From positions 62,001 through 126,000 of the forward strand of contig CAJQUW010008944.1 of assembly GCA_907163375.1 (NCBI GenBank): a stretch of 64,000 bases of DNA, in the 5' to 3' direction. Positions 1 through 12,543 of this stretch are shown piece after piece; the stretch's first letter is position 1; the number at the start of each line of letters is the position of its first letter. Source of the DNA: Prostheceraeus crozeri. Its lineage: Eukaryota > Platyhelminthes > Polycladida > Euryleptidae. Under the pieces are notes generated by a model that saw nothing but the letters and a program-made list of their open reading frames with translations, was not told the DNA's origin and did not search any database. A program made the translations under genes and the position numbers.

Positions 1-928
1 AGTTGCCATGGGAAAAGCCTTCACTGGCTCATTCTGAAATATATTCATGAACCGTTTGGGAACAGTTCCCCCTCCCCTTTACTTTCCCTTTCTCACTCAA
101 CCTGCGGCCTCAAAGCGGTGAAAGGGTGAAAACGGAGTCGCAATAAGGCTTTGTCGTCTGAAGCTCATGCTTCTTTGGGTTCTACCTTGTCGGAAAGGTT
201 TATTGTCGGCGGTTTGTGACCGTGCTCCGGCTAACTAGCAGGCTCTCGAATATTATTTTTATTTTACTGGTCATTGAATTTATTTATGTTTGATTAATTT
301 TTCATTCTTTTTCTCCACGTTTGTTTATTTTAAATGTGTGGTAGGCTTCGGCCGTCCCAATTAACACCACCCCCTGATTTGCAAGATATGAACAGTCATC
401 AGATGTTTCATGTTGTTGAATCAGGTTTTTGGGCATGGCACTTATTTGGCTCATTTGTGATCAAACTTCCTTCCACTGCTCTCTTTTGCACTTCCCCATT
501 TGTTACAGGTTAAGGTGTGACAGATCCAACGTATTCACGGCATACAGGCGTCAGGTAGTTCGAGGGTCCCGAACCCACTGGTAATGCTTTGGGAGGCAGG
601 CCCGGTCAACTGCTCGAAAAAAGGCGGTACAGTTCCACTGCTACGGACATGCGTGGGTAGCTTTACTGAGGGGTTTAGCCCGTGTAGCTGTATCCGGTTC
701 CTCTGTGGCCTACTTGACTTGTACCCATTGTTACGGCAAAGGGGTTCTCATTTGGGTTTCTTCAAGCTTTTGCGACATGAACTGTGCCTATAAGTGTCTT
801 TTTTCCGTATTATTTATTGCAGCTTTGTTGCTATTATTTACGTTTTTCTGATGCCTTCCAAAGTTTCTTGTATCACTTTGTTGTACAGTATAATTTTCGT
901 TTATTTGATTGATATTCTATGAGAAATT
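1..928. other. No gene recognised; possible 5' region of the adjacent LINE
   Basis: No convincing reading frame is present. The part from about 520 to 790 is richer in G and C than its surroundings and lies directly upstream of the LINE endonuclease frame, so it may be the element's 5' untranslated or promoter region. The left boundary of the LINE cannot be set because no target duplication was found. Confidence 0.3.
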
Positions 929-1702
929 ATGAAAATGAGAAAGAAACACAAGAAACGTAGTCAAGCCGTCAAGCTCAAAGCCTCTCTCAGGATCAGCTTC
1001 TGCAACGTAAGAGGACTGAGGTCCAATTACGACGACATCAACATCTTCCAGCAAGGTAAGTCACCAGATCTTCTAGCCCTGTCGGAAACCAGGTTAGATC
1101 CCAGTGTGTCATCAAGCGACGTTACTCCTGATGGATACATATTTCACCGGATGGATAAAGCACCTTGTCATGGTCTTGGAGTCTATGCCAAGACAAGCCT
1201 TCCCTTGAGAAGGCTTCGTAGCTCAGAGGATCCAAGGCATGAGTATCTTGCCTTCATTGCGCCGCTGCAGAAGACCACTCTTCTTCTATTTTTCTTATAC
1301 CGCTCTCTATCAACTAATGCTGATATTTTCAATGTTCTTTCTGACAAGATCGATTATCTTCTACAAGAGTATCCCAGCGCTGAAGTTGCCGTTTTTGGTG
1401 ACTTCAACGTGCACAATGTTGACTGGCTTGTGCACTCACGCACCACCGATCTCTCCGGTCAGGCAGCCCAGGATTTCGCTGTCTCTCACAACCTTAGTCA
1501 AATTGTCACTTGTCCTACCAGAGTGCCTCACCGAGCTGGGGATACTGGATATCTCCTTGACCTGTTTCTCACCTCAAATCCAACTTGTTTTTCACACAAG
1601 GTTACTTCTCCCCTCGGCACGTCTGATCACTGTGTTATCACAGTTTCTGGCAAACATGTTTGCTCCACACCGTCTGCACCCTTCCATAGAACAGTTTATT
1701 AA
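929..1702 (+). pseudogene. LINE endonuclease (APE-type), N-terminal part of the ORF2 product
   Basis: The 257-residue frame starts with a basic stretch (MKMRKKHKKR) and continues as an exonuclease-endonuclease-phosphatase domain. Visible landmarks are ISFCNVRGL near residue 23, the catalytic glutamate in LALSETRL near residue 49, the GDFNVHNVDW block near residue 157 and the C-terminal TSDHCVITV block near residue 232. In the family this domain nicks target DNA to prime reverse transcription. The TAA at 1700-1702 is in frame with continued LINE-like sequence (SKADWCGFRTFLSQVQ), so it is a premature stop, probably a C-to-T change from CAA. The coding frame then runs into the duplicated block from 1772. 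Confidence 0.85.
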
Positions 1703-1771
1703 TTCTCCAAAGCAGACTGGTGTGGCTTCCGCACTTTTCTTAGTCAAGTTCAAGCTGAGAATTTGATTCTG

Positions 1772-2136
1772 AGCGAGAACGTCCACAAGTCGGCGCAAGA
1801 ACTGACAGAGTGGCTTCAGATAGGGATGTTGGCCTACATTCCTCACCGTACTTTCCAAATGAAGCCCCACTCACAACCTTGGTTTACACCAGAATGTGCA
1901 GCTGCAAGTTGCCAGCGTGACCACTTTTTCCATAAGTATCCATAAGTATTCCATAAGTTCCCTCCTTCAGCGAGAACGTCCACAAGTCGGCGCAAGAACT
2001 GACAGAGTGGCTTCAGATAGGGATGTTGGCCTACATTCCTCACCGTACTTTCCAAATGAAGCCCCACTCACAACCTTGGTTTACACCAGAATGTGCAGCT
2101 GCAAGTTGCCAGCGTGACCACTTTTTCCATAAGTAT
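1772..2136 (+). repeat. Tandem duplication inside the LINE (168-bp unit, 197-bp offset)
   Basis: Bases 1772-1939 recur almost perfectly at 1969-2136. The spacer of 29 bases is built from slipped copies of CCATAAGTAT. Because the offset of 197 is not a multiple of three, the duplication puts the two halves of the LINE coding region in different frames. The near identity of the copies suggests a recent event, either after insertion or during reverse transcription. Confidence 0.9.
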
Positions 2137-4023
2137 AGGCGTGACAGTACCGCTGGCAATCTTGAATTGTACAAAACCGCACGTAGAAATTGCAAGGAAA
2201 CCATACATCAGGCCAAAAGCCGTTACACTTTGTATGTACGGAAATCCATTGCTACCCAAAAGCTTGGCTCTAAGGACTTCTGGAGGATTTACAACAGTGT
2301 CACCAATAGGAACAAATCCTCCATCCCAGCACTTCGTCATGCCGAAGTCAGTACTTCTATGGCGACAACCTCAGCAGACAAAGCCGAGCTTCTTTGCAAG
2401 GAGTTTGCGAAGAATTCGTCATTAGACGATGGAGGTAGAATTCCACCTCCAATTCCAACGCGCACTGATGAGACAGTTAGTCCTCCTTCAGTCACAGTCC
2501 GAAACGTCAAAAAGATCATCGCCGGTCTCGATAGCTCTACGTCTAGTGGACCAGATGGCATCCCGGTTTCGGTCTTCAAGCATCTCTCACCTGAGCTTTC
2601 TCCACTTTTATCTAAACTGTTTAGTGGATGTGTATCCACCGGTGAGTTTCCCTCTTGTTGGAAAGTAGCTTCCGTGGTTCCAGTTCCAAAGAAAGGTTCT
2701 GACTCATCTCTTCCATCTAGTTACCGTCCTATCAGCCTGCTTCCAATTGCTGGCAAGATTTTTGAAGCAGTGATTAACCAACACATTGTTAACTTCCTTG
2801 AAACTCAGAACCTTCTATCAGAAGAACAGTATGGCTTCAGGCACTCTCGATCAACTGCAGATCTTCTTTCATATGTCACTGAACATGTGAGTCGTGTCCT
2901 TGACAGACAAGGTGAGACGAGATCAGTTGCCCTGGATATTTCCAAGGCATTCGATAAAGTCTGGCATCAGGGACTCCTTATGAAGCTAAAGTCCTATGGA
3001 GTTGCTGATCAACTCCACAACCTTCTTGATTCTTTCCTTAGTGACCGGCAGATATCTGTCGTCTTAGATGGACAAAAGTCTTCCACCAAGTCTGTCAATG
3101 CAGGAGTTCCTCAAGGGTCAATTTTGGGACCCACTCTTTTTCTGCTGTACATCAACGACCTCCCAGACTGCCTAGTGAGTAAATTGGTGATGTATGCAGA
3201 TGACACAACACTCTTTAATTCCAATGAGCGACTCGCTAAAAACACTCAGCAACGTCAGCAGTTATGCGACGTTCTTAATGAAGACTTACGCAGGGTCTCA
3301 GAATGGGGAGCCAATTGGCTTGTTTCCTTCAATCCTTCAAAAACTCAGAGTATTCTGCACTCACGACTTAAAGGAGATGATGATGATCATAGCATTAAGA
3401 TGTCAGATAATAGGATCAGAGAACAAGATTCCATCTCCTTCCTTGGATTGTCGGTTACGAAAGACTTGTCATGGAAACCGTACATCCAATCCATTAGCAA
3501 GCAGGCAGCTCAATGCATTGGTAGTCTCTATCGTGCCAGCAGCTATCTTTCACCACAGACTGTCTGCTATCTTTACAAGTCCACTATTTGTCCTCTGATG
3601 GAGTATTGTTGTCATCTGTGGGCAGGCGCTCCACAAACGCATTTTAACCTCCTTCAACGGGTTGAGAAACGTATCAAGAATCTCATGGGTGAAAAGCTTG
3701 CTAGCAAGTTGCAGCCGCTCTCCGTCAGACGGGATGTTGCTTCACTCAGTCTCTTCTACAGGTACTATTTCGGTAGAAGCAGCTCTGCAGTAAATGAGTG
3801 CGTACCCAAACCTTAGATCTTCTCCAGAAGCACACGCAAAGCTAATGCATTCACATGCTATAATGTGAGCTTAGAACGCGCACGTACTGTGAGTCGCTCG
3901 AAAAGCTTTTTTGTTCGCACGGCACAGCTTTGGAATCAGCTTCCCCAGACCACTTTCCCTGACCAATACAATCTTGATACTTTCAAGAGGCGTGCGAATA
4001 GGTTTCTGATGGGGACTGCTTAA
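2023..4023 (+). pseudogene. LINE reverse transcriptase, C-terminal part of the ORF2 product
   Basis: An open frame of 597 codons (to 3816) carries the full RT domain. Visible blocks in order are SSGPDGIPVSVFK (motif 0), PVPKKGSDSSLPSSYRPISL (motifs 1-2), EEQYGFRHSRST, VALDISKAFDKVWH (motif A, catalytic aspartate), GVPQGSILGPTLFLLYINDL (motif B) and VMYADDTTLF (motif C, the YADD pair). After the TAG at 3814-3816 the same frame stays LINE-like for another 68 codons to a TAA at 4021-4023, so that TAG is a premature stop rather than the natural end. The catalytic residues are intact. In life it would copy LINE RNA at a nicked target. Confidence 0.9.
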
Positions 4024-4162
4024 TCAGATTAGAAGATCTGTTTTTTTTATTTTATTTTATTTATTTAAAATAATACAATTTGTTACTTTTCATTGAGTAA
4101 CCCCTAGCTTCGTTCATGGCTCATAGCTGTGCTAAGGGTAAAAATTCAGTAACAAAAAAAAA

Positions 4163-5275
4163 CAGGCTGCTTTATTATCTTTTCCACAAAACCGAATACT
4201 TGGGTAAGATATCAGTATGATATATTTGTGATTTGGACCAACTGCGTAAGTGATTTTGATAAATTTGTGGTTCATTTGAATGGTCATTATCCGAACATAA
4301 AGCTAGAAAATAAATAAATCATAACGTCAAATTGCCGGATTAGAAATTTACATAAAAAATAGCAATTTAGAATAACATTCACATTCACATTTCATCTTAC
4401 TGAGAAGTCCTATCATCCTAAACATGCACACCAACTCATAGTTTACAGTCAGCTATATAGGGCTGCAACTCACAGTTAATCAAAATCCAATTCTCTCTCT
4501 CTCCCCACGAGCAAGTGAGATCGCTTCAACCATAATTCGCAACTCAATTAATTTTAGAGACAGTAGTTCTACTCTCCAAAGTCTTACCAAGTAGTAGCTT
4601 TAAACTATTGCAAAATCTGGTAGAAGCGTTTAAGTTAATTGCCGCACACGGGAGGTTTCGATTAGTCATCATCAAAAAGACAATTAGTCTAGACAATTAG
4701 TTATTGGCGAAGAAATAATGTTTAAAACCCAAAAAAACACACAGATACTTCCCGACGATTCTTGTCACCGACACATACTCATGGGACTTTGTGAATCTAT
4801 ACAATTGAAATAACAATGCTTATAAAGGCTGGGCATATATTCATCAGCGGTAATCACTATTCATCAGCTCGTGTTTTCGGTTCATTGTAGGCTTGTGAAG
4901 ATCAATAAGTTTAGCTTCAGAGATCCGAGTACGGACAGGGTCAGTCTGACAATCAAGAAAGTCAATACTAAAATCATCAATAAAATAAAATCACTAGTAC
5001 TTGCGATTGCGACATATGTCGCAAATTGTCCAACCACTATAACTGTAAATCGCGCTATTTTGTTTACAGCTTGCGTTGTAACCTTTGTAACGATGTCTTG
5101 ATGCAACTCCCCGGGACGAGGTCTGACCGTGACTTTCAGGTTGCGAAATGTCATATCTAATGCAGAAGCAAAGACTAAGTAATTCTTAAATTTTCGGTAG
5201 TTTCAAACAAAAGTTCTTCTTAAACATATTGCAGTGGGTAACTAGTGCTAACCACCATCAACTTACTGCAGTTAC
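4163..5275. other. AT-rich DNA without recognised gene
   Basis: Open frames on both strands around 4870-5150 overlap each other over a near-palindromic AT-rich stretch and match no family that I know. Nothing else is supported here. Confidence 0.5.
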
Positions 5276-5371
5276 CTGAACACTAGCATCCTCATCCCAC
5301 CTTGTCTCAAGGCAGGAATCAACAAGTCTCCTAAGAGGCTTGCATTCTTTAATTCTGACACTTGCTCCCGT
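5276..5371 (-). CDS. Possible internal exon of unknown gene
   Basis: On the minus strand a 96-base segment, exactly 32 codons, is bounded by AG (acceptor, ...TAAAGCAG) and by GTAACT (donor). It reads as a soluble peptide containing CKPLRRLVDSCLETRWDEDA. That pattern vaguely recalls the helical end of a kinase domain, but I cannot assign it. The polypyrimidine tract before the acceptor is poor, which counts against it. No partner exon was found nearby. Confidence 0.22.
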
Positions 5372-6041
5372 CTGCTTTAGGCCACTTCATCTAAATATTG
5401 GCATGTCATGATGACAATTATAATGCTATGTGCTTTCTTCCCACGGAATGATGATCAGAAAAACATTAGAGAAGAAAGGCAGAAAAAATCAGATTTAATT
5501 GCAATGATTATAGAAGTTCCAAGATTTCATAATAGAAGAATTTTTGATTAATTAGCTTGGTAAAGATGTTCTAGCAACAGATTTTGCCTTCCTGTTCCTA
5601 TTTTGTGAGAGTCAAATAAGCGTATGCCTTGAGGCAGATGCAGTAAATGCTATATTCAAATTCCAGGTTACTTTTGAAGTATTCCCTAGACAAAACTGTC
5701 GCTCTTGAAATGTTTAGAAACAACGACAGTATAGATACTTCCCTTGTCATATTCCACGTTGCATCTATCAATCGTTGAGTGAAGATAAATGCATTGCAAG
5801 TGTCAGCGCGCACAATTTGTTGCCAGCAAGTTTCACATGTATTCTCTTAAATTATATATTTATTAGCGGTAGTTCAAATTGCCTCTGAGACTCATAGAGT
5901 CAAATTCACATCACATGGCAATTGGCTAAAATTACTACAAAATCGCAATATCACGATGTCACAATTAATATAAGAGACGCTTTACATCAGCCATGTATGA
6001 TTTCGACATAATCCGAGCATAATTTTTGAGCATGAAAGGGG

Positions 6042-6165
6042 ATGCGGTCGCCTGGGTGAAATCTGATGGTCTGCTAGGTAATGTTGCTACCAAACCGTAA
6101 TGCGGCTGCCAAATCACATTCAATTCTATTGGTTGCTATCTAATTTCTTTTGTCTTAATTTCTTT
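6042..6165 (+). repeat. Dispersed repeat, copy 1 (inverted partner at 34786-34903)
   Basis: About 120 bases match the reverse complement of 34786-34903. Shared landmarks include GGTCGCCTGGGTGAAATCTG and GATAGCAACCAATAGAATTG (or its complement). It is probably a fragment of an unclassified interspersed element; no termini or target duplication are clear. Confidence 0.7.
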
Positions 6166-6779
6166 GCAAAGATGCACCGTTACCAGATCATCTGGAAGCC
6201 ATGATCTTAAACTACACTGGAACTTCTCACATTTTCCTCACATTGACTAGTTATTCTACTTATAAATTATCAGTAGTAGATATACTACCAATCTTCACGC
6301 GGCATTCGTATTTTGTATTCTGCAAACATGAAAGATAATCGACCTTTCTGAAGCAGTTTGGATTAGAATTCAGATCTACTCTCTTTCTAACGCCATATGC
6401 TGAAATGATTAAATTCAATTAGATAGAGCGATAACTTCACTACAACCACATTCATCTATGTATCTCAAACATAATTGTACTTGTTCTTTTATGAATATAA
6501 AATAGTGCATAATCATTTCGGATTGATTGATGGCTTAATTTGAAATTTGCATAATGTACATTGTTCATAGTTGTAAACTTATTGACATAATAAGTTTAAA
6601 CATAAAATCTTTCAGACTTCCATGGAATGTAATCAAACTCATTGTTGTAAGTTTGATTCGAAGTTGAGCGATGTTCATGAACAAAATGCCTCAAGTCATC
6701 ATATCTTAATTTGCAAAATTCGCGTTGGAGTTGACATTTAATGTTCATGAACATCATGCCTTGAGAAACCTGATATTTC

Positions 6780-6985
6780 ACTGATCAATTTGACATGCAT
6801 GTACATGTCACTTGCCTTAGTGGTGTTAGTATTGACCAGTAGTATACAAGAAAACGATTCAACGTGATTGATGGAGAGTTTCAAGACAGATACGATTTTT
6901 AATGAAAATTGAATGACAGTGTGAACTTGCCGACATCTTATTCATAATGCAAAGATTTTTATGATTCTTTGAATGAACAAAAATC
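6780..6985 (+). repeat. Dispersed repeat, copy 1 (inverted partner at 27300-27508)
   Basis: About 200 bases match the reverse complement of 27300-27508, including ACAGTGTGAACTTGCCG and TTGACATGCATGTACATGTC-like sequence. It adjoins another repeat shared by the same two regions (7131-8030 with 25269-26180), so these may be pieces of one composite element. No coding sequence is recognised. Confidence 0.75.
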
Positions 6986-7130
6986 GTCGGCTTTAAATGA
7001 TTGTTAGCACTTCTGAAAATTTAGTTATTCATTAATATTTCAATTTAAAATCTCATTCCGATTCTTGATATGTAAAACTACAATAAAGATATATTATTGC
7101 TCATCAAAATATTACATTTTTGTTGTTGTC

Positions 7131-8030
7131 ATACAAAAGTAATTTCACTAAAGGCATCTCAAGGAACGCAAAAATGAGTCCCAAAAAGCATTGAATTCGG
7201 AGATCACCAATCATGTTATGGAGACTGATCAGGTGGTGTCCTTTGACGAAATTCGTAGTACTGATGGGGCGAAAAAATGGGTGCAACGAATCACTGCAGA
7301 TACTATATTTGCGCAACAAGACTAGAGTTAACGTCAGATCTTCTTATGATGCTTCAATATAATTTTTCTTGCATGAATTCGTTCTTTCAAGTAATTTTGG
7401 CTTTATAAACGTGTTACTTTCAGCTTTAATCAGTATTATGTTACCATTGACTCATTTTGTAAAGAAACTGTTTCATGTGAATCTCACAATAAATCATTAT
7501 GCGCATGATGTACCTCGATCGAATGCACTCGAAACATTGAGTTTTGCTACCAACAGCAGAGGGGACTTTCTGATGATTTGGAAAAGTGATTCCACAAGGT
7601 GAGAAAAAGCAACAAATATTTGATGAGAATGAGGATTTAATGACAAGATGACAAGTACATCAGGGAAGAGCTTCATCACAATGTTTGATTGGCACGAGGA
7701 AGAGCCGACACCGAAAGTTGGAGAATGTGGATGAAAATGAGGTCAATTGATTGATGACGAAGGAGTTGATACAGGAGGGGACTTCTGGCTGAATATGTAA
7801 AGCACCGTCCTACCACCGCCTACTATCGTGACAAGATCGCTTTCGGTGTAATGTTGTTCTCGATGAGAGTTATACTGCGATTCCTCATTTCCGTAGGCGC
7901 TACGGAAGAACACCATCATCTCGTTATACTCGTCCGTCTCTTTGCTCGTCACCTCGAAAAGTGGTTCATGCAAATTCTGTACCTGAATCATGAACCTTTC
8001 TAATCACATTCCCAGTGAATATAGGGGATA
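7131..8030 (+). repeat. Unclassified interspersed repeat, copy 1 (direct partner at 25269-26180)
   Basis: About 900 bases align with 25269-26180 in the same orientation, with small insertions and deletions and divergence rising towards the 3' end. Shared blocks include CCCAAAAAGCATTGAA, ACCATTGACTCATTTTGTAA and AAAGCACCGTCCTACCACCG. In the other copy a frame reads through KAPSYHRLLS, but this copy is interrupted. No transposase or RT motif is seen and the ends show no inverted repeats. Confidence 0.75.
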
Positions 8031-9849
8031 GTTGGGCGACGACTTTGGAATAATTGGAATAATTAATAAATTAAATAATGATATTAATAGTAATATTTGG
8101 AATAATTCAATCTAAATGGGAAGGAGACCCTTTAGCATCTCTGCATCGTTATTTGCATTATGAAATTTCTGCCTGCCTCATGGGGGGGGGCGGTGAAGAG
8201 TGAATGCAGAGCGCTTCGCGTGGCTTACGGGAGCTGAGAGAACTCCCATTGTTAAGTCTTGATGTATGAGGCGAAGTTTGTGTAAAGGCGGATTATATAT
8301 TTATCACACAGCGATTACATGTTTATGGGATTCGAGGATGAACAGGATCTGTTTACTTGTGGGAATCGAAAAGGCAAAGATTGATGTACAAGATTTGTTT
8401 ACATGTGCGGATCGCAAAAAGCATACTGTATTTATTGATGGGATGAATTTAATGACAGGATCAGTTTACATGTGGGAAACGCAACAATTGAATGATGTCT
8501 GATTTATCTTTGTGACATTTCTTTCAAGACATATCATTACCTATTCAGTATTTTGTCAGCCACTATGTGTGGGACCCCGCTCGTCTGGGTTTGAGTGTTC
8601 AGGTTAGGGGTCGAAACACAACTAGACGAGTACCTGCTGATGACTGACGGACTGCAGTATTATGTTTTATATCCCTTAATCGGTAGCTGAAGTAGTGGTC
8701 GATGTATTGTATTTCAAATGAAGAAATGTGGAATTACATGAAGTACTATAGACGGATGAAGAAACTGGCGGCAACAAATTCAAGTGAAGAAATAGTATTT
8801 CCCATGTGTAGTCTTAGGTATAGTGTGTATAGTTTCATTGCTTTCGGTGTAGTAGAGTGTCATTGTAGTTCTATTGTTTGCCTCCATTATCCACTTTCCA
8901 CTTATCCACTTAGTGTAGTGTCAGAATCGGTGTAGTAGCATCGTTGTATTTCCATGTTTTACCTCCACTTTTCCAATTTTTATTCATCGGTCTCCTGTTG
9001 TTTTATAATATCCATTTTTAATTTCCTTAACCTATGGTGACCATTGTCTTATTCTATTTCCACTATCAGCATCTGTAGTCGGTACAGTATATTAGACGTC
9101 TGTTTTGAACGTGTATGCGGCAGTGTTTGGAATCTATGGTATTAGTATATTAACAGCAAGAATGAGTAGTGTTACAAGTCTTAAGATTTCCATTTTTACC
9201 AGATATTGGGCCAAAGCTGATCAATTTTAATTCGTTGCCACGAGAAAGCTACATTGAGTTCTTTTAAGAACTGATTAATCCAATGGTTACAGTAGCATTG
9301 CATCTGTACACTTGCGGATTGGAGAACGCCATCAGTCCTCATTAGGACTACTTCGATTAATAATTTGAATTAGTAAGCATTATATTCTATTATATATGGC
9401 TGCTGGGATGACTTTCATCATCGTATGAGAATTTTCCTACATTGATGCGCACATCATTTTCCTTAATTGTGGATACAATTCCTGAATAATTTATTGACAA
9501 TTTCATTGTGTAAGAGATCTGGCAAGTTCTTCAGATTTGTATTTCTTTGCATTTGAATTTCGAGATTATCCAATGTTTCACTGAATTCAAGCTTGACATG
9601 CATGCAGCTCAGTGTGATTATTCTAAATACTCAATTATCATTGAAGTATCGTTTTGTTGTGCTGGAGTTTGCTCATGACGTGTCAGAAGAACAAATCTTT
9701 AATTTCAATTAATTGACAATGTTAGAGAGTATTTTTTTCTGAAACCACATTTTCAGAAATATCCTCATAATAATATCATTAACTCTCATTACATTCTGAA
9801 GCCAAAATATCATGGGAGTTCATGGTTACATCAGAATGACATTTCCGTG
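8031..9849. other. No recognised gene
   Basis: Mostly AT-rich sequence. A frame at 8266-8502 contains degenerate internal repeats around GTTTACATGTGGGAA-like units, which is the likely reason it stays open. I do not call it a gene. Nothing else is supported. Confidence 0.4.
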
Positions 9850-10105
9850 AGGGAATGATTCGGAAGATATTTTTAAAAGTACAGGAAAGATGCCATCACT
9901 GCCAGGCGATTTGATGGTTTTTAAGTCTTTTAGTAGTTTGAGGACTTGTGGCTGGGTGCAAATGGGAGGAGTAGTTGGAGAATGAAAAGTGATGACTCGC
10001 TTCAAAGCAACCAGCGGAATTTCTGTTGATGCAATCCATTACTTCGTAAACATCAGAATATAAGGAGATTATTTTGTTGGTTGAATTGTTTTCTTTTCCC
10101 ACAAA
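9850..10105 (-). pseudogene. LINE reverse transcriptase fragment
   Basis: Read on the minus strand, about 9860-9965 encodes QVLKLLKDLKTIKSPGSDGI followed by FPVLLKISSE. This is the RT motif 0 region (K-S-P-G-x-D-G-I) of LINE reverse transcriptases with the usual preceding helix. Sequence up to about 10105 looks like weaker upstream LINE coding. No further RT motifs follow downstream (lower coordinates), so it is a short truncated relic. It differs in sequence from the LINE at 929-4162. Confidence 0.65.
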
Positions 10106-12543
10106 TGTCTCTTACCATTGAGCACACGCCTGTGGAGGATCTCCTCATATTGACACTTCATATTTTCTTAGATATACGTACATTTTTCGATCTGTATTTT
10201 CGCTTTGTGATCATCATAATGATTATCATTTGTGACCATCTATGATAGTCCTAGTAACCATGAACTGGGATCATGTTCATCCCTACAAAAGAGTACAATT
10301 CCCATTCTGCTGCTCTGTGATGCTCACTGCATTGACAAGTTTATTAGCAAGCTGAAAGAAGCTTTCTGGTGGCTCCGAAAATGATGCTTAACGTCACACA
10401 ATATTTCTGACATAATAGTGAGAACATGTTTCAGGGGTGTTGGAGAATTGGAGGCATGGAACAAAACTCATGTACATGAACAGATGAATGTGGTCCGATC
10501 AATTGCGCAATCACAATGCAGCGCATTATAGAAAACTCATCACCGGTGAAAATATGAAAGTAAGCAATAATGTACAGAGAGAAAGCATTTACAAATCTAG
10601 CAATGTTCTTTAACCGGCATGACGGGACTGGGCCGCTACCGGTCACTCAGTTCGACCAACACGGACCCGGCCCGGTACGCAACTTTTCATACCGGTTCCA
10701 CCTCTCGTCTCAGCCGCTCCGAATGACGTTTGCTGAGAGACAGCTATCAAACATTATCGCAATTTAAAGACTGAAGCCATCCCACGAACAAAACTATCTA
10801 AGAATTCTTTTATCGAATCTTGTCGAACAATTTTTTTCATTTTCACTCCATGCGTTTCAATGCGATTTTTCCTGAAAAGTTATCGTTCAATGATTCTTGA
10901 GATGTGAGTCAATGAAGGATATTATTCTCATATTTCTATTATCATAAATGATTCACCTCATACGGTTTGTTGCAACTACATTGCTTTACTCGCTGCACGG
11001 GCTTTCATGAAACTCACTTTCATTATTTCTTGAACGAGTCATTTCTACATATTGACATGGAAGAATCAATACTTGCCCTAAAGCTTAAAGTTGAAGACAT
11101 TACTCAAACAATAGCAACTTTAACATTAGTAAGAAAGTTACATCTGCATTTCACTTTCTGTCTCTTTAGAATTAATTCTGCTGTCTCCAAGCATGTTGTA
11201 TTTGCACAACAAGCTCATAAATCATGGTCTCACTCATTTCCAGGATATTTCAAGCAATATCTTGCAAGAGCGCATGAATCTTGGATTGACATTCTGTACA
11301 CAATAGCTTGAATTCAAATAATGGTGGTCATAGCTTGTGAGGAACCATTGAAGTGGAAAAAGACAGCTGGCACTCGGCTGAGAGCAATGATTCTCTTCAC
11401 TTTCTTTCAGGAACTAGTGAAAGAATGACTCATGCGTATGTCAATATGGCCACTGTAATGCAGGAAAGGGAAGACACACAAGCGGTATTGAGTTCGAGAG
11501 CTGCTGAAGTTTTGTTTCTAAATTCGTGCGCGAACTTCTCATTATTATTTTTAATTTGTAGATTGTCAACATCAGTAGAACGACAATTAGTAACTCTTTT
11601 TCTACTGATGTCCAATACATTGCACAATCTTCAAACATTTTTTTAAAAAAACTGACATGATGATTGACGATTTAATTTTGCATGATATGTATTATTATAT
11701 ATCTAATCTTCTGTTCAAAATTATCTCAACCCAACGATTGAAGTGATATGCTCATCATCATAAAATATGAGATAACCAAAAGTTATGAATATATTCGTAA
11801 TTTTTTGATTTGCCACTAGAATTCACCATTTTTTACATCGATATGTTGTATGTACAATCATTTAAGTACACTGTAAACTGTAGACAGCCAAAAATCTTGC
11901 AACAGACAATATCAGACAATCAACGGCCAAAAGTGTCTGTTCAGAGCAGACAAGATGAGACAATTATTCGCCAAAATATCAGACAACTCTGTCTACTTTT
12001 CTATAAGTATTGTCTCTCAAACTCAGTGTGTTTAAATCTGATCAGACTATTCAACGACAGCTAATGGTAACTTACTCTGATACTTTACAAGTCCCTACTG
12101 TCAAAGTTATCTATAAAGAAGTATATAGACCCTTAAAAGCTGTAAAAAACATTGTAAAAACAGAATTAAAAGATAACATCAATACGTGAAATATCCAGAC
12201 CTGTTATTGCCATGCCTCAAGGTGTATACAAAGACCCCTACTTATTTACAACATTGTATATTCTATAATTGAAAATTATCAAGGATACCATCCAATTTCA
12301 ATAAAAGTGTATATATTAGTCACAAGTAGTATGATAGGCAGTAAACGCAATAATGTAAATTAGTTCGTGCGATGAGACAAAAATTGTCTGACAAGCAGGA
12401 AATTTGTCTGATAAAACACAGTAACTGCCAAAATACTGATGTGGCTCACAAATTGTTTGATAAGTGGCTGTTTACAGTTTACAGTGTACAATGTTGTAAA
12501 TTAATTACTAAGATTCATGATAAATTAATAATATTTATGATGG
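10106..12543. other. No recognised gene; one GC-rich patch
   Basis: AT-rich sequence with a G+C-rich patch at about 10610-10720 that contains several ACCGG palindromic motifs. Two stretches around 11150-11170 and 11390-11410 look like splice acceptors with pyrimidine tracts, but no coherent exon pair follows. Nothing firm can be assigned. Confidence 0.4.

Larger units (their letters stand above)
929..4162 (+). mobile_element. APE-type LINE (Jockey/CR1-like), damaged
   Basis: A non-LTR retrotransposon read on the plus strand. It has an apurinic-type endonuclease frame, then a reverse transcriptase frame, then a C-terminal segment with [10 protein letters not shown] at about 3925-3960; this segment and its place after the RT are typical of Jockey/CR1-type LINEs. 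The 3' untranslated part has a T-rich run, then a stem-loop candidate at about 4104-4140 (CCCCTAGC pairing imperfectly with GCTAAGGG) and ends in a short A run at 4154-4162. The copy is not functional: one in-frame TAA follows the endonuclease, a 197-base tandem duplication shifts the frame, and one in-frame TAG lies at 3814-3816. The divergence looks modest, so it is a fairly young copy. The clade is an inference; a phylogeny of the RT would settle it. Confidence 0.9.

Noticed and set aside
4871-5154. Overlapping 76- and 90-codon frames on opposite strands
   Set aside because: They mirror each other over self-complementary AT-rich DNA and show no motif or conservation.
8266-8502. 78-codon frame with Kelch-like WETQQLNDV
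   Set aside because: The likeness is a few residues, and the frame is made of degenerate short DNA repeats without neighbours of the same kind.
11129-11311. Exon-like stretch after TTCTGTCTCTTTAG with an upstream GTAAGA
   Set aside because: The implied intron would be only 41 bases long and neither side matches a known protein.
11411-11646. Frame after CACTTTCTTTCAG acceptor-like sequence
   Set aside because: No donor or stop context makes sense, two minus-strand frames cover the same DNA, and no family is recognised.
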